A DNA stretch of 64,000 nucleotides from Polytrichum commune (GCA_950295325.1 OX485808.1:5582501-5646500), one strand, 5' to 3'. Numbered from the stretch's first letter, positions 45,855-57,059 are shown. Notes: a model not told the origin generated them from the letters alone. Numbers and translations are program-made.

Positions 45855-46120
45855 TGTCGAGGAACACTTCTATTTGAGTTTCAAGCCTGTCCTTATTTGG
45901 CGTTGAAGGCAGCATCAGCACTACTTACTTTGTCACACAAACTTTACAAGGTGCTACTTAGCCTTCCGCCTTCCACTGCCTAGCGTCGAGGGATTCTTCT
46001 ATTTGAGTTTCAAGTCTTCCTTCCTATCTTGCATTGAGGCAGCATCATTAGCACTACTTTGTCACTCAAAGTTCACAAATTGTTACTTAGGCTTGCGCCT
46101 TCCACTGCCTAGCATCGAGT
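45855..46120 (+). repeat. Two tandem 130-bp repeats before a start codon
   Basis: Units 45855-45984 and 45985-46114 share CTTCTATTTGAGTTTCAAG, GGCAGCATCA, GCACTACTT and CCTTCCACTGCCTAGC. The second ends 70 bp before the ATG at 46185. Confidence 0.85.
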
Positions 46121-46184
46121 TCAAAACACAGATTCTCGTGTCCCGGTTGTTTTCTCAGACAGCAGAAAAGCTCCATTCCTTTCA

Positions 46185-46847
46185 ATGGATAGGCGAGGAG
46201 GATATTACGAGCCGCGAGGGCCATCACCATGGGTGCCTGCGACGATTCTTGGCATTATCATTCTCATCGCAACTACACCTTACAGACGACAACCGGATCC
46301 CGCGGCCATTGCATATCAAGCCGCCGTTCGACCGGCATCGAGCTTTCCTCTCCCCTTGCTGTGGATCCCCGTCATAGCCATCATTGCTATTCAATTTTTC
46401 GGAGGCCACCGGGCTTACACCTACGACAGATACGGCAGACCCGTAACAAGAGCGCATCCATACGCTGCCGGCGGTGATCCGGTTGGATACGGCGTTGCTG
46501 GTCCGGGTCCTGCCTACAGTACGAGAGCATTCGGACCAGATAGAATGGCGCCGGAGTACAACAGAGGCGGAGGCGGCTGGGGAGGCGGCTGGCCATGGTC
46601 ACGCGGGAACAGTTATCGCTACAACAACCCCGCTGATAGAGGCCTGGGATCGCTGTTCATGGATTATGGAGGCCACTGGATACTGATCTTGATTGGAATC
46701 GCAGTTTTCACTCTTGTCGGATCTAGCTCTGCGCATCCTCATGCTGCCGCTGCTATGGCCCCGCAGAGACTCGGGTTCCCTTGGTCTCTAGGTTTCCCGT
46801 GGTCACTGTTTGCACCCCGCCCTCAGATTGTCATTCCGTTGCTGTAA
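46185..46847 (+). CDS. Unrecognised 220-aa membrane protein, Gly/Pro/Tyr-rich, single exon
   Basis: I do not recognise a family. The frame is uninterrupted with a strongly protein-like composition and GC well above the flanks. Residues 1-15 (MDRRGGYYEPRGPSP) are basic and polar. Hydrophobic segments follow at about 16-30 (WVPATILGIIILIAT), 53-72 (SFPLPLLWIPVIAIIAIQFF) and 164-180 (HWILILIGIAVFTLVG), suggesting three spans. Between spans two and three lies a loop rich in Tyr, Gly, Pro and Arg (YDRYGRPVTRAHPYAAGGDP; NRGGGGWGGGWPWSRG). The C-terminus has a repeated GFPWSL. No signal peptide or catalytic motif is evident. ATG at 46185 is the first in frame after the 130-bp repeats. It stands alone, without close neighbours. 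It may be a lineage-specific gene; a high-GC chance frame is less likely given the coherent hydrophobic pattern. Confidence 0.6.
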   Translation: MDRRGGYYEPRGPSPWVPATILGIIILIATTPYRRQPDPAAIAYQAAVRPASSFPLPLLWIPVIAIIAIQFFGGHRAYTYDRYGRPVTRAHPYAAGGDPVGYGVAGPGPAYSTRAFGPDRMAPEYNRGGGGWGGGWPWSRGNSYRYNNPADRGLGSLFMDYGGHWILILIGIAVFTLVGSSSAHPHAAAAMAPQRLGFPWSLGFPWSLFAPRPQIVIPLL

Positions 46848-48100
46848 AGGCGGACTGCAGATCATTGCAAGCTATGCTGCAAGACAAGTCTACCTTCTGT
46901 GCCATTGAAACGACTTGGACATGGACAGCTTGCAACAGATTCCCGAGAGAATGTTATAGATTCTTCGTTGGACATCGAAATCTGCCTTCTCTACGGTGAT
47001 CGAAAGAAGTCTGGCGGTCACCTGAGGAAACTACCGGAGTGATCTAGTTCCAGGCTTTGCCATCTCGATGGTCTACATATTCAGCTGGTTCTTGGAACGA
47101 TATTGAAGAAGCCTTGGCCGGCGAAACTTTTAGACTTGGTCAAGATGCAGGCGGGATTTATTCGTTGAGCAAGGTGGAAGTTCGTCGGAGACAGGTGAGC
47201 AAGAATCTGCAAGGAGCGTGGCGAGCCGAGTTTTACAGAATAGGCTGAAGGAAGATAGAAATTGTTTATACTCCAATTTATTCAAGCGAAGACGAAGCTG
47301 TGACATGTCAAGATATACGTACTCTGGTAAGCGACCATTTCAACGTGGTATGGTAGTTCTCTACGACTGGATCACGTCGAACCTCAGTAGCTCTGAATGT
47401 GGTTCCTACGAGTCTGCACTTACATTTTGCATATAGAATTTTTGGATTTGTAGGTTATAGTGGAAGACGATGCATGTCATCATCACCATGGAAAGCTGAA
47501 GCTGAATGAGCATTCAATGAGTAGGGACATTTTCGGCTAGAGTCTGTATAGACTACATCCTGTATATAAATCGGCTCTTAATCTACATCCATTTACGTTT
47601 CTCCATCTTCTATTGATCATAATTATGTCTTGAAATTTGTGTTGTATTAGCAAATGCTTGATGAAACATCAACTAAAATTGGACCTCCCGTCCTTATTGA
47701 AAGTGCAGGTGATTTGATTCCTTAAATGAATACAAAGGTCCCCGTTGCCCCCAATTATGTTAGTTGTTGAGTGCAGAGTAGTAACTAATAAAATCTGAGA
47801 ATGTTGTTGAATCTATTTTAAACATGCTTTATTATGGTGTTTTTTTAGATCCACACATAATTCAAATATAGGTGGATTGGTGCCAATGCTTTATTTTTGG
47901 CCTGATGTGAATCCAATCTTTTTTCTTTTACTAAAATATTTTAAGCAGGGATTTAGAGGGGTACTACTGGAGTACTAATGAATCGAGTTTTGACATGACT
48001 AAAGGGTCGAAATGTGAGAGGGGAGTATTTCGAGTGGGGCCACTAGAAGCAGAGAAAAAAATCCATCTCCTATATATTGATTATTTAACCATCGTGGGAT
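46848..48100. other. Downstream sequence, no further gene
   Basis: GC-moderate sequence continues to about 47500 (possible 3' UTR of the 46185 gene), then AT-rich DNA. Confidence 0.4.
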
Positions 48101-48104
48101 ATTT

Positions 48105-48170
48105 AACTATCAGCCTGTCGATTCAAATTTACATGCAAGTGGTTAAATTTGAATCGACAGGCTGATAGTT
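48105..48170. repeat. Perfect 27-bp hairpin
   Basis: Left arm AACTATCAGCCTGTCGATTC then AAATTTA (48105-48131); the right arm is its exact complement (48144-48170); 12-nt loop. No mismatch in the stem. Confidence 0.95.
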
Positions 48171-48340
48171 GCTTATACCAAGTAGGGAAAATGAAACCCA
48201 TTAGGTTAGTCACTGCAACATTTATGTGTATGCGTACACATAAATACTTCAATTCTGTCATCATGTGGACCCCCAAATTTCTTCCATATGCTAAAATCTT
48301 CTTGAGATGGGAGAGGGGTACTAGTGCTGAATTCAAACCA
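48145..48340 (+). repeat. Dispersed repeat shared with the GnT-II intron
   Basis: CAAGTAGGGAAAATGAAACC, ATTAGGTTAGTC, then AATACTTCAATTCTGTCATC and ATGTGGACCCC correspond in order to the minus strand of 53680-53955. Only two copies are seen. The hairpin at 48105-48170 abuts its end. Confidence 0.6.
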
Positions 48341-48349
48341 AATCTTATT

Positions 48350-49070
48350 AGGGAACTCAACAACTATACATGATGTGTGAAGCCCATTGGATCTCTAATA
48401 AATGTTGAAAATGGGGAAGAATTATGTCGTCTGATTTCCATCGTGTCATCACGATCCTTTAACTGCAACTCCCAAATCAGTTCTGTTACAGTGTAAGCAC
48501 CAGGCTGTGTAGCCTAGTACATCTTTCATGGGAATTTTTCAAAGTAGTGTAACTTGCTCCCATTGCCGATCGGTTGCAAGTGTGATTGACTGAGAATACC
48601 CAGGCTACTGACAGTCGAACTATTCAAAATATCTGGAACTATCAGCGATCTATCAGCAAGCACTGCTGATAGATCGAATATCCGCACGAAGAACTTCCCA
48701 AACTGCTGAACCTCAAGCAATAGTCATTGACACCTTCACCATTTGAAGACAAAATGTAGAGCTTTCACGTACAACTTGGTACAGCAAAAGTAATCGAATT
48801 CATTATATCAAGGTAGGTAGACCAGGACGCATGAATCAGTCACGGCAAGATTGATTCACCGAGTCTGTACCTTGGAATCCCTACAGTTGTAATGTTTTTT
48901 TTTCTTTTTCTTCTTTACACCCTTTTCAAGAACTTGTATCATGCGGCAGTGTCATCTTTGTTGTTAGTCACTTACCTGTGGACCCTATTCTAGAATGCAT
49001 GGAGAAGGAATCGGTACATAGTTAATTGCATTGAAAGGACCATAGAGAATTATGCAATTCTAGTTATGGA
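48350..49070. other. No gene recognised
   Basis: A minus-strand frame at 48526-48720 has plausible composition but no family. A 12-bp perfect hairpin (CGATCTATCAGC, 48646-48676) lies within it. Confidence 0.35.
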
Positions 49071-49076
49071 GTTGGG

Positions 49077-49318
49077 GTGAGAGGGAATTCTCGTATACGA
49101 GTGTACCTCTCATCCATCCAATGTAAAACCTTGACTCCCCATAGGGTTGTTGCCAATTCATCTCAAATGAATTGGAGTGCACTAATTTGGGGTCTTGAAA
49201 GTTAATTCTAGTGTCAAATCAACTAAACAAGGTAGCTTTATGGGCTGCATTATTATTTCAAGGTTTTTATGTTGGATGAATGAGAGGTATGCTTGTATAC
49301 AATAAATTCCCTCTCTCT
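49077..49318. mobile_element. GAGAGGGAATTAT-family MITE, best-preserved copy
   Basis: Left GAGAGGGAATTCTCGTATAC with GTGTACCTCTCATCCATCCA; right TTGGATGAATGAGAGGTATG then AATAAATTCCCTCTCTC. About 242 bp with inverted ends of roughly 50 bp. It serves as the empty reference for the nested insertion at 25.2 kb. Confidence 0.9.
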
Positions 49319-49328
49319 AGGCAAGTGG

Positions 49329-49544
49329 GAATTATCGCACGTGAAAGTATTCCTTGTTCATCCAGCATAGAATGCGGTGTGCAAGTTACTTGAATTTGGC
49401 ATCAAATTAACTCCATAGATCCCAATATATCATAACCAAACATATTTGGAATGAATTAACCACAAACATATGGGGGGTTCAAGTTTTTAACAATGAAGGA
49501 TGACGTAAGTGCACTTGTATATAACAATTTCCTCTTAGTTGGAG
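49329..49544. mobile_element. GAGAGGGAATTAT-family MITE, diverged neighbour
   Basis: GAATTATCGCACGTGAAAGT at the left and CACTTGTATATAACAATTTC then CTCTT at the right, immediately after the previous copy. Two copies in tandem. Confidence 0.6.
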
Positions 49545-49549
49545 TTGGC

Positions 49550-51115
49550 ATCATGCTTATGTATGTTAAAAGGACCTATTCTTTACAATTTTACCTTTCA
49601 TGTACAAACCCACATGACTCAAGAATTTTTTTGGTGATTCTATTTCATAACACCTACCGTGAAGATAGTAATAAAAAGTTGCCCCCTATAAGTTGGTTGT
49701 TTATCCATTACTAGCCTAATTCGGGGTATGTGACCCCAAATCAAGGGTTAGTTCCGCTTACAATAAAACAACCAAGGCTCTATAATTTTTACAAGCATTT
49801 TCACCCTTCCCCTTTCCCAGTTCTTCCCCCCCCCCCCCCCCCCCCCTCGGTAGGTGTTGTGAACATTCACCTGCCCATTGGGGTCAACTATTACTCTTTA
49901 CCGTATTCACTTTGCCATTTTGATTTAGTAATATCACAACATATATTTTGATATGTACGTTACCTACTTTGGAGGCTTTCACTCGACACAACCCACTGCA
50001 AAAATGTGTGTGTATATTGTGATCATTGAAGTAGAGTGATCCAAGAATCAAGTGTGATTTTAGTACCGGGAACAACACTAAGTACCAAAATATTGATAAG
50101 TGGTGTGATTAGACTTTTAATATCATAAGTTATATAACAGTGTTACTATAATGGCATTAACTGTGTTACTATAACAATTTTATAAAAAATAATACTGGTA
50201 ATAATTATTTCACGTTTTAAAATCAATTACCCTCAATGAATCCATGATTTGATAGTGTGACCTAAAAATTAGTTTGGATAACAAGTGCAGGTCAAACATG
50301 AAAATTGGTGTGAACACTTGGGGTAAGTATTGGGATTTAGGGTACACCTTTTGAGTAGGCAATCAAGAATAGGATAATTTAAAGACGATGGACCACATGT
50401 ATATTGGCTTACTAATGTTATGAAATGTGGAACATGGAGATGATGTTTGCGTATCAACCTTGTAAGCTATCATTCTTGGAGTAGAGAAAAAAAATACATC
50501 TCTCTAGACCATCACCAAAACAAAAGGTCCCAATTCCATTTTCCAGTCCAAAGCATGATTCGGACTCGCAAAGGTTATCTGTTACAACCTCACTATCTTA
50601 TAAAATACTTTAGTATACACAAACATCCTCTTATGAGTAAACTTCTATTTCAAAAGCCTACTTGTTGCCACTCTCTACCCTCTCAATCAACTTAGTTGTT
50701 AGAACCATGTATTATTTCACGTACCATGGAACCCCACACTGTCACTCATTTCTCTTCATGAGGTTTGAGGTAAATGGCATCATGATGGCAAGCAAATAAT
50801 CAGCACCACCATCTCAGTTTCCTTGTTGACAAATTTTGGTTGCAATTTCTCCCATTCTCTTCAAGATCCTCCCTGGAATACATTCTCCTTTCGCAGACTT
50901 GGATTACAGTCTTCAATGGAAGATAGGCAAAAGGAAAAGACTCATCTGCTCATTTCCCATAATCTTCCATTGGTCTTAAGTGATGTGTGAATTAGGTAAA
51001 CACTACCAAGTTCCTTGCACATAAGTGAAGTGTGTTAATTCTTGATTGTTCTGCCTCTGATGAAAGTTGATTGGACAAAATACTTACAATTGGGTGTTAC
51101 ATGATGCAAGTTGCA
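49550..51115. other. Gene-free interval
   Basis: Contains a 21-C homopolymer (49826-49846). No coding sequence or repeat family recognised. Confidence 0.4.
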
Positions 51116-51121
51116 CCTTTA

Positions 51122-51268
51122 TCATAATCGGTACAAGGCAGCAAAACCCAAACAAAGGTCGTGGTCCCTCGGATCACCGAATCCTCCAAATCCTCCAAAT
51201 TTCTTAACTCCAACAGCAAATCTATCCAAACTCCGTATTTGAAATTTTCTCCTCAGGTGCATTCTAAG
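51122..51268 (-). pseudogene. Orphan GnT-II C-terminal exon (alternative or relic)
   Basis: Read on the minus strand, after an acceptor CACCGCAG, 48 codons end in KKFGGFGGFGDPRDHDLC, LGFAALYRL and stop (51122-51124). This matches the end of GnT-II encoded 1.2 kb upstream (FRGWGGWGDKRDQQLC, then VSFSSMYTDSQ): G-x-GG-x-GD-x-RD-x-x-LC in register. No other part of the enzyme was found between 51.3 and 52.4 kb. It could be a duplicated last exon used by alternative splicing, or the relic of a tandem gene copy. The frame is open and the motif intact, but no phase-matched donor was identified inside the main last exon. Confidence 0.65.
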
Positions 51269-51269
51269 C

Positions 51270-52446
51270 TGCGGTGAAAGAACTGGCAAAACATGTGGCC
51301 TGCCACCCATCCATCTAGCATTTTGATTCTTGACAAAAACAGCTTGCACATGATCACACATGCACATATATAAGAGCATGAAATTCAAGGCCAAAGAGGA
51401 GCATAAATATTATGTGAGGTTGTAGATCAGAGAGGAACTCATAGAGGGTCAACTATAATATGGAGAGGAAATTGGTGAGGAACAGCAGTTATCAAAACAT
51501 TTTCAATGATAGAAAAACTTAAACCCAAAAAACCAAAAAACCAAAAATAAAAAATAAAAATCTTCTTTACAACATCACAAGAGTGGCAACACAAGCGTGT
51601 AAGACCAATGACCCTAACCTTAACCCTGTGAATCTGATAGGTTGTACAGAAAGGAAATAGGATACAGGTTGAGGTTGAGGACTAGCAAAAATCCAACAAG
51701 CCAACATATCCAACAAGCCCTCTTCTATACAAGGACTTTTTGAGAGTGGACAACCCTGTTGCAGCAGCATAAAAAAATATCATAAACTTGCCAGAACCTG
51801 CACAAAGTTTCTCTTAGACAACAAAAACGACATTACGGACCTTGGCTGTTAATTAAAACCTGTATGCTACAAGACCTCCCCACACATTGGCGGTGTTGAA
51901 CCCAGGGCTGCTCTTGGCAGATTTTGCCAAGAATCTACATGAAAATCCTCAATCGTTCCTTGAACTGAACCCCCTCTCTTCATGGTCACTTGTAACCCAT
52001 GTGACTTAATGTGCCAAATTGTATGCCTTCTGTAAGGGTCTGTCAAAAAATTGTGTGATCAGTGCCACTCCTCAAAAAATAATTCTCCCCAAGGTTGCTT
52101 CGCTCGAGGATGGACATAGCCGGCCAATTGCAGGCACAACGATATACATGTAGAGTATAACCAATGTTGTGCGGGGAACTAACTTCAACCCAGGTATCAA
52201 TTAGGTTATGTGTAACAGGGTGTAAGATGTCCAACCCGGCTGGTATCACACATCCTTCAATACCATTACTGATACCCACTTGATATTTGCAGATGTACCA
52301 TTGCAAGCTTCCATGGTATCACCTCTATACTCTTGGACATTTTGCGAGTATTTCCAATATCATGACCTGCTGGGTATTGAAATCTAATTCTCTTTACCCA
52401 TAGCTTCCTTTTAAGACAAGAAGGGGTTTCCATGTCTGCACAATGA
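51270..52446. other. GnT-II downstream region
   Basis: Probably GnT-II 3' UTR near 52.4 kb, then sequence without recognised coding content down to the orphan exon. Confidence 0.4.
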
Positions 52447-55400
52447 CTACTGTGAGTCGGTATACATTGAAGAAAAAGAAACACAAAGTTGTTGGTCTCG
52501 CTTGTCGCCCCACCCGCCCCACCCACGAAACCCAGAAGCGTACCCTTTGATGGACAGCTTTTCGACCGGCCAATTAGGGTTAATATTTGGCCTCCGATCC
52601 GCTTCATCCACTGCTTGTGGCTGCAACTCGCCGTCGTGACATCCGGCCGGTTTATCTTTACTATAACCTTGGTGAAGTCCACACTTGCCAAAATGCACCG
52701 CGCTCGACCGCGACGCACGCAACGTGTACAATGCGTCACCAAACGTCGGGTAAATTGTCGCCCACATTGTGATGTCCCAATTGTAGTCGTCAAATGTGCA
52801 AAATGAGGCGGCTTGAGCATGAATTCGATTCCACACTGTGCGGTTAAAAGTGTACCCAATGTTACCCACTTTCTCCGCAATCAATCTTTCAGTGCGCTCC
52901 CCAGCTGACTTCACGTCGAGTGGAGCGACGTTCGCTGCAATGCAGTATGGGCATTTCACAGATTTCAGCTTCGAAAGAAGCTGAATGTTGCGGTACGCAT
53001 TGGGGAATATGAAGTGGTCCTCCTCGATAAACATAATGTGGCCATTGAATTTTTTTGTTTCAGATAACCCGTCCCACACCGTGTTCATCATCCACCACCA
53101 GTGGTGTTTTAATGACACGATTCGAACACCGCGGTGGTTGCCATATTGGTCAGGATTCCCATTGCACCCCAAGTTTTTGGAGTCATCCTTGTCTTTGCAA
53201 TCGTCGCGTGAAACTCCTGGAAAACTGTCCGGAAATAAGTGGGGAGACCATGGCGCAAATATCTGCTTCACCTGCAAGAAAAGAAAACCAAAATATATAC
53301 ATAAGAAACAAGCATAACATTCATGAGTAATTTTGAGTATTCTGGTGAATGCTCTCTGCAGATCAGACTCTTCAAAGTATATGCTACACTTGTTAATTCC
53401 CGGACAAGCATGAAATTTAGGGTTTACTGAAGAAAGTAACTTCGTAATCACACTTGATTGGTCGATGACCTTCAGAGCAACAGGCCCATTTCATTGAATT
53501 ATAGCAAAAACCCCACCTACTTGTGGTCACCCTAATAACATACTACAATTAGAAAAGGGAACACTCCCCTTCTACTCAAGGATGTTTTAAGCTCCTTCAA
53601 AACAGACATACAATATATGGAGAAAAAAAGGACAAAGCACTCAGGGCCTAACCCTTGACAAAAGCTAAAACCCTATTCTCTAATTTCAAAACTTGACAGG
53701 GGGGGTTGTAAGGGATCCACATCAAGACAGAGTTGAAGTATTTCCCGGCCACATGGCTCAAGTGCGAACTTGTGATTGCATAAGTGCAAGGAAGAGTCCT
53801 CTTAAAGAAGGTTGCTCGCTTATATGTGTCCACACAACCTAATTGGGAGTCATTTTCCCTACTTGCTACAGGTGAACTTGCTTGATTCAAGTGCCACTTC
53901 AAGGTGAACTGTTTGACACAAAACGTTTTTGATACTGGCAGGCAAAGGTTCAAATCCTTTTACTCCAGATTTATGTAATTCCCAATTTCATACACATTTT
54001 AAATATATATATAATTCCAATGCAATCTATAGAAAGCCAGCTGGCAAAGAAAACTACACAAGCCTCCCAATGAAGCCAGAATAAAACCTATCCAAATACA
54101 GAAAATAAAAGGTAGTTTCATTATGGTAAAATACCAGCCTGTTTCGAAACTTCCACTTCCAATCAAAGCATATAGATCCGTAAAAAGATTGCTATGTATA
54201 GCGACTTTGGTAGTGCTTGTTTCTTGATTAGACAAAGAGAATTTTTTTTCTGGGAACACAGTCAAACCAAAGTGGGAAACTATTATGTTCGCGATTTCTC
54301 CACGATCTGTCACCATGGAAAAAATGAAAAAAAAAATTAATATTTATATATTTTCAACTTCTTCATTCTGGTACAGGGGCGCAGCAATTGACAACAAGTC
54401 GATTATGGCACGAAGTGATCCATCATGCTCAGAAATGAATGGGTTTTTTAAAGACGGTTTATAAATGAAAAATTACCACAAATGAAATGAAAAGTAGGTC
54501 CATGTAATTGATCAATACCTCGCAAACAACAACGTTCCTTCCCTATATATAATTCAGAACCCAAAGGCTAATTGAATAAACTGTCTCTTTTTTTGTATTT
54601 GTCAACCTAAGCTGCAGCATTACTGCAGGGGCTTGGCTTCCGAACCGTACATGAGCCTACGGCCTCATACGGCTCTTCTTAGGGGGAACCTGAAACCCGA
54701 ATAATAAAGCAGAGATTTAAATGCCGTGTGCCTATCGGTAAATTTTTATTATAAATAAATAAATAAATAAAATCTATTCATTCTGCTCATACAAACTCTC
54801 CACTGGCAGTGCATCCAACAGCTTGTAGCGCAGTGAAGAACACAAAAACCTGGCAGGAATGGATGGATTCCTAAACCCCATCTCACATCTCACGCATTGA
54901 AATTTCAAAGATAGGTTTGAAATTGTACGCTACCTAACTAACTACAATTCTAGGGGTGCTAAAAAGCTTCATACTCATAATATGTTTGACACAACACTTA
55001 TCAGCAATGAATCCAGCAACTTAACAAATTGCATCAGGTGAGGTGAAGAACACACTACTAACCTGACAGAATTTGATGGACTCCACAATGGCATTCATCT
55101 CCTCATAAAACCCATCGTGGCTGACCACTAAAAGGGTTTCATTGATACCTTCAACAGCAGACAAGCTATCCACCACCAACCGCAAATACTCCGGTCGGTT
55201 GTGCACGTACAGCACAATGTTCACACGGTCTTCTTTCAAAGAAGGAAACAGGTCAAGGTTTCGGGGTGGTAGGGCGTTCCGAATTAACAATTTCTTGGAT
55301 ACCTTGGTCGGGGTTGGGAGGTTAATCCCTTTCTTACGAAGAGCAACAACATCAACAACATTTAGGGTGGTGATTAAATCCACTCGGGGACCAGATCTCA

Positions 55401-55533
55401 GAATTTCTTGGCTTAGGATCAATGGGCCCAGGAAGAAGATTAGCACCAAAAGCTGGAGTAGCAACACAGGCCACAAGAATCGTGTCTTCCAACTTGAGAC
55501 ACCCGATTTCTTGTTGAGCAGCCCCATGCCCAT
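52447..55533 (-). CDS. Alpha-1,6-mannosyl-glycoprotein 2-beta-N-acetylglucosaminyltransferase (GnT-II), two exons
   Basis: Golgi type II membrane enzyme that adds GlcNAc in beta-1,2 linkage to the alpha-1,6 mannose arm of N-glycans, completing the biantennary core of complex glycans. Exon 1: 55533-55063 (donor CAG|GTTAGT); exon 2: 53271-52447 (acceptor CTTGCAG, stop TAG). They join in phase 0 to give 431 aa, matching the plant family. Residues 1-18 are the cytosolic tail and 19-40 the membrane span (FLWPVLLLQLLVLIFFLGPL). The stem follows, then VNIVLYVHNRPEYLR (104-118), an N-glycosylation sequon at 131, SHDGFYEEMN, VKQIFAPWSPHLFPDSFPGV, GNPDQYGNHR, SLKHHWWWMMNTVWDGL, and IEEDHFIFPNAYRN with the acidic metal-binding EED at 240-242. 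Then come NWDITMWATIYP, SAVHFGKCGLHQG and the C-terminal GWGGWGDKRDQQLC. All landmark blocks are intact, so the gene is probably functional. The single intron is 1.79 kb and holds two foreign pieces (53.7-53.95 and 54.6 kb). Confidence 0.96.
53680..53955 (-). repeat. Dispersed repeat in GnT-II intron (partner of 48145-48340)
   Basis: The minus strand carries CAAGTAGGGAAAATGACTCC, CAATTAGGTTGTGTGGAC and AATACTTCAACTCTGTCTTG then ATGTGGATCCC. On the plus strand GGTTCAAATCC (about 53949-53959) resembles a Pol III B box, so a third SINE-like family is possible but unproven. Confidence 0.5.
54607..54720 (-). other. Group II intron domain V-VI relic (organelle-derived DNA) in GnT-II intron
   Basis: On the minus strand 54675-54642 is a 34-nt hairpin with the exact domain V form: GAGCCGTATGAG, an 8-nt apical stretch, CTCATGTACGGTTC. 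The AGC triad and the closing GTACGGTTC are intact. It is followed by a second hairpin (CTGCAGTAATGCTGCAG) in the place of domain VI. Group II introns of this type reside in plant mitochondria and plastids, so this is most simply a small nuclear insertion of organelle DNA. The host organelle gene was not identified. Confidence 0.75.
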
Positions 55534-55649
55534 TGCTGCGATGGGTTGTTGGCATTCATCTGTCCATGGTCTCTCCTAGGTTAATGTTTTTTCTTTAACC
55601 TGAATGTGGAGAATTTGATTGAGCACGTGTGCAGATGTGTGCTGTCTTG

Positions 55650-56760
55650 GAATGTTGTGATGTATGTCTTGATGATGATTCCTCGCCCTGTCAATCACCA
55701 AGCTAATCAGTCTCCATACACATACTGTTCGGTGACCTATTTGAGTTGCCTGGGTTTCTCTCTTGGTTCACTAAACTCAATGATCCCTAACCTCACAAAT
55801 TCACGCCCTGCTACCTAAACAATGTTTTTCCTATCTGAAGAATGTTCTTGGACGTAGCCCGAAGGTGGTTGATGTTCAGATGCGTGTTGTATGCATCCCC
55901 ATATACCAAACTCAATAATCCCTATGTTTCTCTTCTTTCAATAAACTCAATAATCCTTAGCCTCAGAATCTCATACCCTGTTATCTGAACAATTTCTATG
56001 GACAAGCCCACAGATGTGTGTTCTCCTGAAATTAAGATCGGTCTTGATACTTCCTCACCCCTATTAAACACCGAAACTAATTGATCTTCATATACACACC
56101 GTTCAGCGACCGAATTGAGTTGTCTCTCTTTCTGTCCTCTTTCACTAAACCTTAATAATCTTGGGTTCTTCTCGTCTCTCTTGCTCACGATCTCACGCCC
56201 TGCTATCTGAACAATTTCTGGAACAACATAGCCTAAAGAATGGTGTTCACATGTATTCTCTTGAAATTGGAATCGATCTTGATGATGTTTCCTCGCCCTA
56301 TCAATCTCCATACTCTAAACTCAATAATACCTCGTTTCTCTTTTTTCAATAAACTCAGTAATCCTTAGCCCCAAAATCTCACGCCCTGCTAACTGAAAAA
56401 TGTTTTAAACAACATAGCCTAAAGGTTGATGTTCACATGTATTCTCTTTCAATTGAAATCGGTCTTAATGAAGTTCTCCTCGCCCTATCAACCAGCGGAA
56501 CTAATCAATCTCCATATGCTGAACTCAAGAATAGCTCTACTCCCTCTTCGTTCAATAAACTCAAAATCCCTAACCTCACAATCTCACGCCCCGCTATCTG
56601 AAAGATGTTTTGAACAAAATAGCCTAAAGAATAGTGTTGACATGTGTCTTCTCTTGATGAAATTGAAATGGGTCTTAATGTTTCCTTTCTCGCCCTATCA
56701 GTCATCGAAACTAATCAATCTCCATACACACAACGTTCGGCGACAAATTAAAATTTGATT
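55650..56760. repeat. Tandem degenerate repeats (about 190-230 bp units) upstream of GnT-II
   Basis: Five or six units, each with CCTCGCCCTATCAATC-like sequence (55681, 56055, 56289, 56479 and 56688), followed by AAACTCAATAATCCCTA, then CTCACGCCCTGCTATCTGAA and AACAATTTC/AATGTTTT. They begin about 120 bp upstream of the GnT-II start codon and therefore occupy its promoter or leader. Confidence 0.85.
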
Positions 56761-57059
56761 TGAGGGGCCTCTGTTTCTCTCTTCTTTCACTGACCTCAAT
56801 AATCTCGGGCTCGAATCATGGTCCGCACTTACTCATGTCTTCGTCCACAGTGAAATCATTGCTTCGGGCAGGCACCCATCCATCCGTGCAGTAGTAGTAA
56901 GGCCAAAATAGTCCTTCACACAATAATAACGATATCCCAAAATAATATTTGATTCAAACCATCATCGTCATCATCGTCATCATCGTCACCATAAACACCT
57001 CGAAGAACCAAATAAATTTGTTGAAAAGCGATTGATGATGGATCTACTTCACCCGCGAC

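Noticed and set aside
52266-52880. 204-codon minus frame overlapping GnT-II exon 2, and plus frames at 52489-52806
   Set aside because: Shadows of the real exon 2 frame, which alone carries all the conserved GnT-II motifs.
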